This document shows positions 1-8,146 of a DNA stretch of 64,000 nucleotides, piece by piece. Source of the stretch: Aurantimicrobium photophilum. Lineage in GTDB: Bacteria > Actinomycetota > Actinomycetes > Actinomycetales > Microbacteriaceae. Position 1 is the first letter of the stretch, and every line of letters begins with the position of its first letter. Below the pieces are notes generated by a model. That model saw nothing but the letters and a program-made list of their open reading frames with translations. It did no database searches and was not told the DNA's origin. The position numbers were made by a program, and so were the translations under genes. The stretch spans positions 1,612,001 to 1,676,000 of the forward strand of contig NZ_CP023994.1 of the NCBI RefSeq assembly GCF_003194085.1, written 5' to 3'.

Positions 1-789
1 AAGCGTGGTGGTGGGTGCGTCTGTGAGAGCAACTGTCGAGACAGATCCGATGGTGACCACACCAGGACCGTTAGCGCCGGTAATGGGAAGTGCTGCAATG
101 GCGTCAACCGAGTTGATGCGTTCACCGATCTGAACAGAGAGCGTCTGATCGTTCTCGGTGATTTCACCAGCAGGAATCAGGAGGCCGTTGGCATCCAAGG
201 TGTCCTTGATGGACGCGGTGGTCAGGCCCTGGGCACGAAGTTCTGCCTGGTTGGGCTCGATGGTGACACGCTTTTCGGGAGCACCCAGCAAGATCGCGTC
301 GCGGACGCCTTCGACGTCCTTAATTTCGGCCAGAGTCGACGAGCGAAGAATGTCAGCAAGTTCAAGGGTGTTGAGATCGCTGGAGACCGCAATCTGCATG
401 ACGGGGAAGTCGCTGAAAGATCCGGAAATGACCTGAGGGTCAACATCAGAGGGGAGTTGAGACTTGATGCGGTTGATGGCCTGATTGATCTTCTGCTCAG
501 AGATGATCAGGTCGGTGCCATAGGTAAAGGACACCGAGATAAGGCTCAAGTTGGTGCTCGAGGTCGCGGTGGTGTTTTCGATACCCGGAACACCCTGAAT
601 AGCGGTCTCGATAGGGCCAGAGACGTCCTGGTTAACTACTTCTGGCGCAGCGCCGGGGTAGACAGTGAGCACAGCCAGCTGAGGGAACTGCACACTGGGT
701 GCCAATTCCTGCTTGAGGTTCGTCAGTGCAAGCCCTCCGAAGATGGCTACAACGATGGTCACCAGCGCAATGAGGGCGCGGTTTTTCAT
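1..789 (-). CDS. RND family efflux transporter, N-terminal part (truncated by window edge)
   Basis: The frame is open from an ATG at 789 to the window edge, giving 263 codons without a stop. The protein starts MKNRALIALVTIVVAIFGG, a short basic N-terminus followed by one membrane helix (about residues 5-24). It continues with a porter-domain signature, YPGAAPEVVNQDVSGPIE, as in HAE1-type RND exporters such as AcrB and SwrC. These are proton-driven inner-membrane pumps for drugs or lipids. In a Gram-positive-type cell it would act without an outer-membrane channel. Substrate is not predictable from this part. It is divergent from the KimA-like gene. Confidence 0.85.
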   Translation of the reverse strand, partial: MKNRALIALVTIVVAIFGGLALTNLKQELAPSVQFPQLAVLTVYPGAAPEVVNQDVSGPIETAIQGVPGIENTTATSSTNLSLISVSFTYGTDLIISEQKINQAINRIKSQLPSDVDPQVISGSFSDFPVMQIAVSSDLNTLELADILRSSTLAEIKDVEGVRDAILLGAPEKRVTIEPNQAELRAQGLTTASIKDTLDANGLLIPAGEITENDQTLSVQIGERINSVDAIAALPITGANGPGVVTIGSVSTVALTDAPTTTL

Positions 790-876
790 ACTGGCTTTAG
801 CTAAGAAATACACATTCCACAGTCTGGCAGTTCTTTATAACGAATAAATGTGAGTTCTCTACCGGGTGAATCGGCG

Positions 877-882
877 TAAAGT
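877..882 (+). promoter_or_regulatory. -10 box of a leaderless promoter for the KimA-like gene
   Basis: TAAAGT lies 8 nt before the GTG start at 891, with no Shine-Dalgarno sequence between. The transcript would begin at or very near the start codon. No good -35 box is visible. Confidence 0.5.
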
Positions 883-890
883 AGCTCTTC

Positions 891-2945
891 GTGAGTCCTG
901 ACAACACTGATACTGGTTCAATCCCCGAATCCAAGTCGCCTAAGCGCTGGATTATTGGTGATCCACTCCCCACAGCGATGCTGGAAGGCGAGCTTCTCAA
1001 GAAGCGCATCGCTCTTCCCATCTTTGCCAGCGACCCTCTTTCTTCCGTGGCCTACGCCCCGCAAGAACTCCTGATGATTCTGCTCATCGGTGGCCTCGCC
1101 TTCTTGAGCTTTGCTCCCTGGATCGCTGCCTGCGTCATCTTGCTGATGATTGTGGTGATTGCCAGCTACCGCCAGCTGATCAAGGCCTACCCCTCCGGCG
1201 GTGGTGACTACGAAGTAGCTCACAAGAACTTGGGTGAAAAGTCTGGTGTGGTTGTCGCCTCGGCACTACTCGTGGACTACGTCATGACCGTGGCGGTGTC
1301 CGTTGCCTCAGGTGTCGACAACATCATCTCGGCGATCCCCGAGCTCGCACCAGAACGCGTGCTCCTGGCCGTGGTCTTCGTGATCATCTTGGCCGCTATC
1401 AACCTGCGCGGTGTGCGTGAGTCGGGTAAGGCCTTCGCGATTCCCACTTACTTCTTCGTTGCCAGCGTTTTCATCATGATCGTGGTGGGTATTACCCGCA
1501 CCTTGATGGGTGATGCTCCTATTGCTGAGTCTGCTCAGTACATGGTTGAAGGTGAAAGTGTTGCCCAGGCTGCACTAATTCTCCTGCTGCTGCGTTCCTT
1601 CGCCAGCGGTTGTGCTGCACTGACTGGTGTGGAAGCTATCGCCAATGGTGTTCCCGCTTTCCGCGTTCCCAAGATCAAGAACGCACAAATCACTCTCGTC
1701 GTCATGGGCGCCATCGCTATTACCCTCTTCGCCGGCCTGATCACCATGGCGTTTATCTCTAACGTGCACTACGCCGAGGACGCTTGCCACCTCATTGGCT
1801 ATGCCAATTGTGAGACGGTTCCACAACGCTCGCTGATTGCGCAGATTGCTGCCGCCACCTTCGGTAATAACACCATTTTCTTCTACGCCATCCAGGCGGG
1901 TACTGCACTGGTGCTGTTGCTGGCTGCAAACACCGCCTTCAACGGCTTCCCCCTTCTGGGTTCCGTATTGGCCAAGGACGGTTACGCGCCCAAGGCTCTC
2001 GAAACCCGCGGTGACCGCCTCATCTACTCCAACGGTGTGATTGCTCTCGGTTTGGCCGCCATCGTGATCCTGGCAACTTTCCAGGCAGATCTAACCCAAC
2101 TTATTCAGCTCTACATCATCGGCGTCTTCGTCTCCTTCACACTTGGCCAAACCGGCATGGTGGTGCACTGGACGAAATTGCTCAAGACAAATCCTGACAA
2201 CCGCGGAAGCATTATCCGTTCACGTCTGATCAACATCACCGGTGCTACTTTCACCGCAACCGTTCTCATCATCGTGACAATTACTAAGTTCACTCATGGT
2301 GCATGGATTGTCTTCTTGGCAATGCCCATTCTGTACACCCTCATGATTGGTGTGAACCGCTACTACCGCGACGTCGAAGCCGAAGTAGCGGTGGATGCAG
2401 AGACCACCTTCGGCGCTAAGGGTGACCACGCCATCGTGCTGGTCGGCAAGATGCAAAAGCCCATTCTCAAGGCCATCGACTACGCCATTGCAGCCCGTCA
2501 CGATTCCATCGAAGCCGTGCACGTGTCCATCAATGAGCTCTCCACAGCCAAGCTCGAGTTGGACTGGATCCGCCAGAACATTCACCTGCCGCTTCGTATC
2601 ATCAGCTCGCCATACCGCGACCTGAGCTGGCCACTGATTCAGCACATTCGTGAACACCGTGCTGCACATGGTTCTGAGATTGTCACTGTCTACCTTCCCC
2701 AATACATCGTGGGGCACTGGTGGGAGCATGCCCTCCACAACCACAAGGCTCGTCGTCTCAAGATGAAGCTGATGATGGAGCACGGTGTTGCCATTGCTCT
2801 GGTTCCCTGGCTGCTGGACTCCACAGACATCATCTACGGTCGTCGTTCACGTCCTGTTCCGGGACAGTCCCGTCGTGGTGAACCTGTGCGCCCCATCGCG
2901 CGCAAGCCCGTCACTCCTGCCAAGCGCAGTAAAGACGACGAATAA
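891..2945 (+). CDS. APC-superfamily permease, KimA (YdaO)-like potassium transporter
   Basis: A 684-residue membrane protein with about 12 hydrophobic helices and a soluble C-terminal domain from about residue 510. The N-terminal segment ASDPLSSVAYAPQE (residues 46-59), then SYRQLIKAYPSGGGDY and LLVDYVMTVAVSVASG, closely follow Bacillus KimA. In that protein the equivalent Asp and Tyr help bind potassium during proton-coupled uptake. The C-terminal part (ending in basic, proline-rich sequence) may be regulatory. Many actinobacterial relatives are annotated only as amino-acid permease. I prefer potassium uptake by homology, but an amino-acid substrate is not excluded. GTG start chosen because of the -10 box 8 nt upstream. 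Confidence 0.8.
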   Translation: MSPDNTDTGSIPESKSPKRWIIGDPLPTAMLEGELLKKRIALPIFASDPLSSVAYAPQELLMILLIGGLAFLSFAPWIAACVILLMIVVIASYRQLIKAYPSGGGDYEVAHKNLGEKSGVVVASALLVDYVMTVAVSVASGVDNIISAIPELAPERVLLAVVFVIILAAINLRGVRESGKAFAIPTYFFVASVFIMIVVGITRTLMGDAPIAESAQYMVEGESVAQAALILLLLRSFASGCAALTGVEAIANGVPAFRVPKIKNAQITLVVMGAIAITLFAGLITMAFISNVHYAEDACHLIGYANCETVPQRSLIAQIAAATFGNNTIFFYAIQAGTALVLLLAANTAFNGFPLLGSVLAKDGYAPKALETRGDRLIYSNGVIALGLAAIVILATFQADLTQLIQLYIIGVFVSFTLGQTGMVVHWTKLLKTNPDNRGSIIRSRLINITGATFTATVLIIVTITKFTHGAWIVFLAMPILYTLMIGVNRYYRDVEAEVAVDAETTFGAKGDHAIVLVGKMQKPILKAIDYAIAARHDSIEAVHVSINELSTAKLELDWIRQNIHLPLRIISSPYRDLSWPLIQHIREHRAAHGSEIVTVYLPQYIVGHWWEHALHNHKARRLKMKLMMEHGVAIALVPWLLDSTDIIYGRRSRPVPGQSRRGEPVRPIARKPVTPAKRSKDDE

Positions 2946-2960
2946 CAGAAGATTCTTTTC

Positions 2961-3371
2961 GTGAAAAAAGACGTCCTTTCGGTTGCGATCGGTGGTGCCA
3001 TTGGCACCGCCTTGCGCATCCTTCTGGACATCATGCTCAGCTTGATCTTCTTCAGCATGTCTTTGGTGAGCATCATCGTGATCAACGCGATTGGGTCTTT
3101 CTTGCTGGGCTTCTTGGTTGCCGGCATCTGGACCAGGCCTAAGACTCCGCAGTGGATGAAGCTAGCTGTTGGGCCTGGTGTGCTCGGTGGATTCACCACG
3201 TTCTCTGGGGTCATGCTGCAGGCACTGCTGGTTCAAAACCCGTGGGCAACCGCTGGCTATCTTGCACTCTCTATTGGAACCAGCTTGTTTGCTGCCCTGC
3301 TGGGCATCTGGGTGGGAACACCCTTTGCGAAGAAAACAGCAAAGCGCACCACCCGAAAGGTGGCGAAGTAG
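2961..3371 (+). CDS. crcB: Fluoride channel CrcB/Fluc, first subunit
   Basis: A 136-residue, four-helix membrane protein of the Fluc/CrcB family, which exports fluoride as a dual-topology dimer. It shows the family pattern GGAIGTALRI near the N-terminus, an Asn-containing helix (VINAIGSFLLG), and GVLGGFTTFSG in the third helix, where the Phe residues and central sodium site normally lie. It starts with GTG 15 nt after the KimA-like gene. Its stop is immediately followed by the start of a second crcB, so the two probably form a heterodimer. No fluoride riboswitch is visible upstream. The last 15 residues are basic. Confidence 0.9.
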   Translation: MKKDVLSVAIGGAIGTALRILLDIMLSLIFFSMSLVSIIVINAIGSFLLGFLVAGIWTRPKTPQWMKLAVGPGVLGGFTTFSGVMLQALLVQNPWATAGYLALSIGTSLFAALLGIWVGTPFAKKTAKRTTRKVAK

Positions 3372-3752
3372 ATGAACTTCCTTTCGCTCATCTTGGCCAT
3401 CATTGCCGGCGGTGTGGGGGCGGGACTGCGTTATTCCGCCACGGTCTTTGCTCCGGCAAAGAAGGATGGTTTTCCTTTCGCGATCTTTGTGGTCAACGCG
3501 GTGGGTTCGCTTCTGGTTGGTTTGTTCACAGCACTGCTGGCAAATGCGCTGGTTACTCCAGAAGTTGCCTTTGTTCTCGTTGCTGGTTTCTGTGGTGGTC
3601 TCACCACCATGAGCACCTTCGCCGTTGACTCAATTGAACGACTTCGTGCTGGCCACTGGATGGTGGCTGGGCTCAATATTGTCGGAAGCACGGCAGTAGG
3701 TCTGTTGGCTGTGGGCGCTGGTTACCTTCTTGGTGGCGGTCCGCTCAGCTAA
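3372..3752 (+). CDS. crcB: Fluoride channel CrcB/Fluc, second subunit
   Basis: A 126-residue partner of the preceding CrcB, with four predicted helices. Motifs are GGVGAGLRYS at the N-terminus, VVNAVGSLLVG, and GFCGGLTTMSTF in the third helix, all characteristic of Fluc channels. The ATG abuts the TAG of the first gene, so translation is probably coupled. Paired crcB genes in Gram-positive bacteria usually encode antiparallel heterodimers, and the adjacency supports that here. Confidence 0.92.
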   Translation: MNFLSLILAIIAGGVGAGLRYSATVFAPAKKDGFPFAIFVVNAVGSLLVGLFTALLANALVTPEVAFVLVAGFCGGLTTMSTFAVDSIERLRAGHWMVAGLNIVGSTAVGLLAVGAGYLLGGGPLS

Positions 3753-3843
3753 AGAGCTCCAAGCCGGTGTTAGACTAACGCTTAGATTTTTCCTAATGGT
3801 CATCCGGTGAATTTTTCCCGGTTAGCAAGGTAAGGGGTTACGC

Positions 3844-4038
3844 ATGGGGCGTGGCCGTCAAAAAGCGAAGCACACTAAAGTTGCGCGCGAGCTGAAGTAC
3901 TTCAGCCCAAACACAGACCTCTCTGCGCTTGAAAAAGAGATCGGTCACGTTTCTGAAGGTGACGAATTCGTCGACAAGTGGGCTGACCTCTACCCCGACG
4001 ACGAAGATGAAGAAAGCGAAGCTGCAGCTTCCGCCTAA
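3844..4038 (+). CDS. DUF3073 family small protein
   Basis: A 64-residue protein with a basic N-terminal half (MGRGRQKAKHTKVARELKYFSPNTD) and a very acidic C-terminal tail. This matches DUF3073, a small cytoplasmic family nearly confined to Actinobacteria and of unknown function. The charged layout suggests nucleic-acid or protein binding, but that is a guess. The start is preceded by AAGGTAAGGGG, a strong ribosome binding site. An 11-bp palindrome (GTTAGACTAAC, 3769-3779) in the upstream region contains a possible -10 box. Confidence 0.85.
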   Translation: MGRGRQKAKHTKVARELKYFSPNTDLSALEKEIGHVSEGDEFVDKWADLYPDDEDEESEAAASA

Positions 4039-4803
4039 CTACTTCTTCACTGCGCGCTTGTTCAGTCTGCGCACTGCGCTCTGAATAGCGACGCCCAGCA
4101 GCAACAGCCCGAAGAGCTGAGCTGAGAGTTGATCCGGCAAGATAAACGCCAGAGCAACTCCGCCAAAGGATGCTGCCACGGCAGCAATGCCGACGACGAC
4201 TCCATCTTTGAGCACAACGAGCCCTGCCCTCAGGTTGGGAATTGTTCCTGCAATTGCTGTGGGAACCATGGCAAGCAGTGACGTTCCCTTCGCCAAGAGT
4301 GGTGCGAGACCAAACACACTCATGAACACGGGTACGGCAATCACGCCACCACCAATGCCGAGCATGCCGGAGGCAACTCCCATCAGCAGTCCCAGACCAA
4401 TGAGGCCTGCACCAGTAAAGAAGGTCAGTTCAAAACTTCCGCGCGTTACATCTGTGACGAAGAGGAGTCGGAATGCCTCAATCACCATCATGGTGATAAA
4501 GGTCCAGTGCACAACTGCCACCGGTAAAACGCGGAGCAACTTCGAACCCAGCGGTGCTCCGACAATCGCACCGATAGCCACAAACACGGCGACCAGGACA
4601 TCTACCTGGTGATTGCTGGCATAGGTCATCGCACCCACGAGTGAAGTGGGAACGATAGCGAGCAGTGACGTGGCAGATGCCCGCTTCTGATCAAACTTTG
4701 CCCACATCATGAGCAATGGCACCATGATGATGCCGCCACCGACACCAAAGAAGCCAGAGAGAAACCCTCCGACGACGCCGGTGACAAGTAATGGAATCAG
4801 CAA
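4039..4803 (-). CDS. TauE/SafE family membrane permease (sulfite exporter-like)
   Basis: A 254-residue integral membrane protein with about 8 helices. It contains the duplicated glycine-rich motif of the family: SGFFGVGGGIIMVP near residues 16-29 and SGMLGIGGGVIAVP near residues 145-158. Family members export sulfite or other small sulfonates or organic anions. The substrate here is unknown. Its stop codon directly abuts that of DUF3073 on the other strand, and it follows purM after 12 nt, so co-transcription with purM is likely. Confidence 0.85.
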   Translation of the reverse strand: MLIPLLVTGVVGGFLSGFFGVGGGIIMVPLLMMWAKFDQKRASATSLLAIVPTSLVGAMTYASNHQVDVLVAVFVAIGAIVGAPLGSKLLRVLPVAVVHWTFITMMVIEAFRLLFVTDVTRGSFELTFFTGAGLIGLGLLMGVASGMLGIGGGVIAVPVFMSVFGLAPLLAKGTSLLAMVPTAIAGTIPNLRAGLVVLKDGVVVGIAAVAASFGGVALAFILPDQLSAQLFGLLLLGVAIQSAVRRLNKRAVKK

Positions 4804-4815
4804 GGCAGCAGTGAG

Positions 4816-5922
4816 CTAGTTTGCGTAGCTGCCAACCAGGCGAACCGCGCCACCGTTGACACCCTTGGCGCCTTGCTCAAAACCGGTGAAGTCACGCTCA
4901 GAGGTGGAGACCATGCCCACCACCCACGAAGGAATACCCAGACCAGAAAGCTTGCTCACGACTGCAGAGGCAGAACCTGCACTGACCACGGCAAACATAC
5001 CGATGCCGAGGTTCCAGGTTCCTTCGGTGCTTTCGAGAGTTTCACCCGAGAGGGAGGTCAGCACACGGAAGACGTTGCTGGGTGACCAGGTGGAGCGATC
5101 GACTTCAACCCACGAACCCACGGGAAGAACGCGTGCCAGGTTGGCAGCGATGCCACCACCGGTGACGTGGCTGAGCGCGTGCACGCTGCCTGCAAGAGCG
5201 GGATCAGCGAGAACCTCGACGAGTGGGCCGGTGTAGAGGCGTGTGGGCTCGAGGAGAACCTCACCAACCACACCACCAAGGTCAGCAGAGTTGTCGGAGT
5301 AACCAAGCTTGTTCTCGGCCAAGATGTGGCGAACAAGTGAATAACCGTTGGAGTGCAGTCCAGAAGATTCCATGGCAATGACGACGTCACCGTTGACTAC
5401 GCGCTCTGCACCGAGAGCATCAGCGGCTTCAACAACACCGACGGCTGCACCAGCGACGTCGTAGTCATCGACACCCAACAGGCCTGGGTGCTCAGCGGTT
5501 TCGCCACCAACGAGAGCGGTGCCGGTTGCCGAGCAGGCATCTGCGATGCCCTTCACGATTGCGGCAATGCGGTCTGGATATACCTTGCCGCAAGCGATGT
5601 AGTCCGTCATGAAGAGGGGACGTGCACCACACACGATGATGTCGTCTACGACCATGCCGACTAGGTCTTGGCCAATGGTGTCGTGCTTGTCGAGTGCCTG
5701 CGCAATAGCCACCTTGGTGCCCACACCATCGGTGCTGGTTGCCAACAGGGGACGATCAAAAGATTTGAGGAAGGAGACGTCGAAAAGTCCCGCGAAACCG
5801 CCTACGCCACCAAGTACTTCGGGACCGTGCGTGGCCTTCACCGACGCCTTCATGAGTTCGACCGCGAGGTCACCGGCAGCGGTGTCAACACCCGCACGTG
5901 CGTAGGAAGAATTCTGGCTCAC
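4816..5922 (-). CDS. purM: Phosphoribosylformylglycinamidine cyclo-ligase (AIR synthetase)
   Basis: A 368-residue cytoplasmic enzyme of purine synthesis that closes the imidazole ring of FGAM with ATP to give AIR. The N-terminal motifs (YARAGVDTAAGDLAVELMK, then STDGVGTKVAIAQ and DDIIVCGARPLFMTDY) and the later SSGLHSNGYSLVR and HVTGGGIAANLARVLP are standard PurM ATP-binding and active-site segments. The length fits the family (about 345-370). It is divergent from purF, the committed step of the same pathway. The GTG start follows a -10 box by 7 nt. Confidence 0.96.
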   Translation of the reverse strand: MSQNSSYARAGVDTAAGDLAVELMKASVKATHGPEVLGGVGGFAGLFDVSFLKSFDRPLLATSTDGVGTKVAIAQALDKHDTIGQDLVGMVVDDIIVCGARPLFMTDYIACGKVYPDRIAAIVKGIADACSATGTALVGGETAEHPGLLGVDDYDVAGAAVGVVEAADALGAERVVNGDVVIAMESSGLHSNGYSLVRHILAENKLGYSDNSADLGGVVGEVLLEPTRLYTGPLVEVLADPALAGSVHALSHVTGGGIAANLARVLPVGSWVEVDRSTWSPSNVFRVLTSLSGETLESTEGTWNLGIGMFAVVSAGSASAVVSKLSGLGIPSWVVGMVSTSERDFTGFEQGAKGVNGGAVRLVGSYAN

Positions 5923-5929
5923 AGAGTCA

Positions 5930-5935
5930 AGTCTA
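5930..5935 (-). promoter_or_regulatory. -10 box of a leaderless promoter for purM
   Basis: On the minus strand TAGACT is followed by 7 nt and then the GTG of purM, with no ribosome binding site. Confidence 0.55.
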
Positions 5936-6019
5936 TCCTCAGGAAAGATGTGCCAGACTTGACTAGGAACTCGATAGAGCTCCTTTACGCCCCTCGACTT
6001 TCAGGAGCTCCCACCGCAC

Positions 6020-7477
6020 ATGTGTGGCATCGTCGGAATCGTCTCTACTGAGCCGGTCAATCAGCAAATCTACGACGCACTGTTGCTTCTGCAGCACCGC
6101 GGACAAGACTCCACCGGTATCGCAACGGCAGATGGTTCACACCTGCACATGCACAAGACCAAGGGTCAGGTGCGCGAAGGATTCCGCACCCGTGACATGC
6201 GTGCCCTGCTTGGAAACGTGGGCCTGGGTCACGTTCGTTATGCCACCGCAGGCGCCGCATCAAACGAAGAAGAAGCACAGCCTTTCTACGTCAATGCCCC
6301 CTACGGCATCATCTTGGTTCACAACGGTAACCTCACCAACACCCGTGAACTCACCAACGACCTGTTCCGCATAGACCGTCGTCACGTCAACACCTCAAGC
6401 GACACTGAACTTCTGCTCAACGTTCTGGCCACCGAACTTCAGGGAACTGTTTCTGGAACTGAGCTAGGTCCCGAGCACGTCTTTACCGCCTTAGAGAACC
6501 TGCACAAGCGCGTTGAAGGTTCCTACGCCACCATCGCCATCATTGCTGGCCACGGCCTCCTCGCATTCCGTGATCCCTTCGGAATTCGCCCACTGATTCT
6601 GGGCAAGCGTCCTGCCGAAAACGGCAAGTTTGACTACGTGGTCGCCTCCGAATCTCTCGTTCTTGAGTCCGGCGGCTACGAAATCGTGCGCGATGTCGAA
6701 CCAGGTGAAGCAATCTTCATTACCAAGGATGGCGAACTCTTCTCACGCCAGTGCGCAGAGAACCCTATCCTTCGTCCTTGCTCGTTCGAGTATGTCTACC
6801 TCGCTCGTCCCGACTCCGTGATGAACGGCATCTCGGTTTATGAGACTCGTCTGCGCATGGGTGACCGCCTGGCTGCCACAGTTGCGCAGTATGCGCCACT
6901 GGGCGACATCGACGTAGTCATGCCCATTCCTGACTCGTCACGTCCCTCTGCCATGCAGGTGGCTCGCAAGCTGGGCGTGGAATACCGCGAAGGTTTCTTC
7001 AAGAACCGTTACGTCGGTCGCACCTTCATCATGCCTGGGCAGGCTCAGCGCAAGCGTTCCGTCCGCCAGAAGCTCAACGCCATGTCTGCCGAGTTCAAGG
7101 GTAAGAACGTGCTCATCGTGGATGACTCGATTGTGCGAGGCACTACCTCTCGCGAGATCGTCGAAATGGCTCGCGCTGCTGGAGCGAACAAGGTGACCTT
7201 CACGTCGGCTGCTCCCCCCGTGCGCTTCCCCCATGTGTACGGCATCAACATGCCGTCGCGACAGGAGCTCATCGCACACGGTCGCAAGATTCCTGAGATT
7301 GCTCAGGAGCTTGGTGCAGACCACCTGATCTATCAGGAAGTCGCTGACATGGAAGCCGCCATCATGGAAGGCTCCAACCTGACCGGCCTTGATGTGAGCT
7401 GCTTCACCGGCGAATACGTCACCGGCACCATCACTCCCGAGTACTTGGACTGGGTCGAGCGCAACCAGCTCAGCTAG
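6020..7477 (+). CDS. purF: Amidophosphoribosyltransferase, E. coli-type
   Basis: A 485-residue enzyme that transfers ammonia from glutamine to PRPP, the first step of purine synthesis. MCGIVGIV starts the protein, so Cys2 becomes the N-terminal nucleophile without a propeptide. The PRPP loop VLIVDDSIVRGTT lies at residues 364-376. Segments such as GRTFIMPGQ, FPHVYGINMPS and the C-terminal YVTG match E. coli PurF. The Fe-S-type enzymes of Bacillus and many actinobacteria have a propeptide and a cysteine where this protein has His in RFPHVYG. The start is preceded by AGGAG. It is divergent from purM. Confidence 0.96.
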   Translation: MCGIVGIVSTEPVNQQIYDALLLLQHRGQDSTGIATADGSHLHMHKTKGQVREGFRTRDMRALLGNVGLGHVRYATAGAASNEEEAQPFYVNAPYGIILVHNGNLTNTRELTNDLFRIDRRHVNTSSDTELLLNVLATELQGTVSGTELGPEHVFTALENLHKRVEGSYATIAIIAGHGLLAFRDPFGIRPLILGKRPAENGKFDYVVASESLVLESGGYEIVRDVEPGEAIFITKDGELFSRQCAENPILRPCSFEYVYLARPDSVMNGISVYETRLRMGDRLAATVAQYAPLGDIDVVMPIPDSSRPSAMQVARKLGVEYREGFFKNRYVGRTFIMPGQAQRKRSVRQKLNAMSAEFKGKNVLIVDDSIVRGTTSREIVEMARAAGANKVTFTSAAPPVRFPHVYGINMPSRQELIAHGRKIPEIAQELGADHLIYQEVADMEAAIMEGSNLTGLDVSCFTGEYVTGTITPEYLDWVERNQLS

Positions 7478-7488
7478 TTGGTAAAGAA

Positions 7489-7782
7489 CTAGTCCTTCGT
7501 GACAGAAATCTTCTCTGCCGTCGCACTCGTGACGTGGCGAGAAAAGTAGCGGTCAACGATCAATGCGAAGATCAGACCGAGAGTTCCACCAATGGTTCCG
7601 GTGAACAACAGCAGGAAGCCAAAGATCTGCGTCAGGGTGAACTGACTGTCATTGGGCAGGGCGAAGGTGAGAATCAACGCAACAAGGATTCCCACGATAA
7701 TTCCGAGGACCATGAAGGTGAGGAATTTGGGGGAACGACGAACAGTGACCTGTTCGGTGGTGATGGTCTCTTTTTCGCTCAT
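7489..7782 (-). CDS. Small membrane protein of unknown function
   Basis: A 97-residue protein starting MSEKETITTEQ with two predicted membrane helices (about residues 22-42 and 52-77) and a charged C-terminus. The first ATG that does not overlap the upstream gene was chosen. A longer open frame to 8025 lies within the sterol-carrier gene and shows no protein-like composition. The start is 1 nt after the stop of the sterol-carrier gene, so the two are probably coupled. Function not recognised. Confidence 0.75.
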   Translation of the reverse strand: MSEKETITTEQVTVRRSPKFLTFMVLGIIVGILVALILTFALPNDSQFTLTQIFGFLLLFTGTIGGTLGLIFALIVDRYFSRHVTSATAEKISVTKD

Positions 7783-7783
7783 G

Positions 7784-8143
7784 TCACCATTGTGCCAGTG
7801 GTAGCTGAGTACTGAGATCGCTACGCACACCAGATGCACTGATCTTGCCCGCGTCATAAGCCCCAGCCCAGCTGAGTGAACCGGTTGCCAGAGCAATCCA
7901 GGTGGGTGGATCCATCTCCACCACATTCGGCGGTGTGCCACGAGTATGTTCGGGCCCTTCCACGCACTGGATAGCGCCAAAGGGCGGAACCCGCAGTTCC
8001 ACGGTGTGACCAGGAGTGGCATCACCCATGAGCTGGAGTAAATATCTCACCGCAGAAGCAACATCAGTGCGCTCTGAAGACCCGGCTAGAACAGCAGCAA
8101 CTGCGGCATGCCCCTCAGCAGAGTCAACCCGTGGCTTAGCCAT
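7784..8143 (-). CDS. Sterol carrier family protein (MDMPI/SCP2-like)
   Basis: A 119-residue protein with the actinobacterial 'sterol carrier family' pattern: a helical N-terminus (EGHAAVAAVL, SAVRYLLQLMGDATPGHTVE) followed by RVPPFGAIQC, VEMDPPTWIALATGSLSW, and a C-terminal glycine turn. SCP2-like domains bind hydrophobic ligands. In actinobacteria this small version sits next to purF, as here, and its true role is not known. It begins 3 nt from the polyprenyl synthase gene on the same strand. Confidence 0.75.
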   Translation of the reverse strand: MAKPRVDSAEGHAAVAAVLAGSSERTDVASAVRYLLQLMGDATPGHTVELRVPPFGAIQCVEGPEHTRGTPPNVVEMDPPTWIALATGSLSWAGAYDAGKISASGVRSDLSTQLPLAQW

Positions 8144-8146
8144 GGT

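Noticed and set aside
790-890. c-di-AMP riboswitch for the KimA-like gene
   Set aside because: Only about 100 bp separate the divergent genes, and a -10 box 8 nt before the start leaves no room for a leader.
2946-2960. Fluoride riboswitch before crcB
   Set aside because: Only 15 bp separate the first crcB from the gene before it, and no pseudoknot-like sequence lies there.
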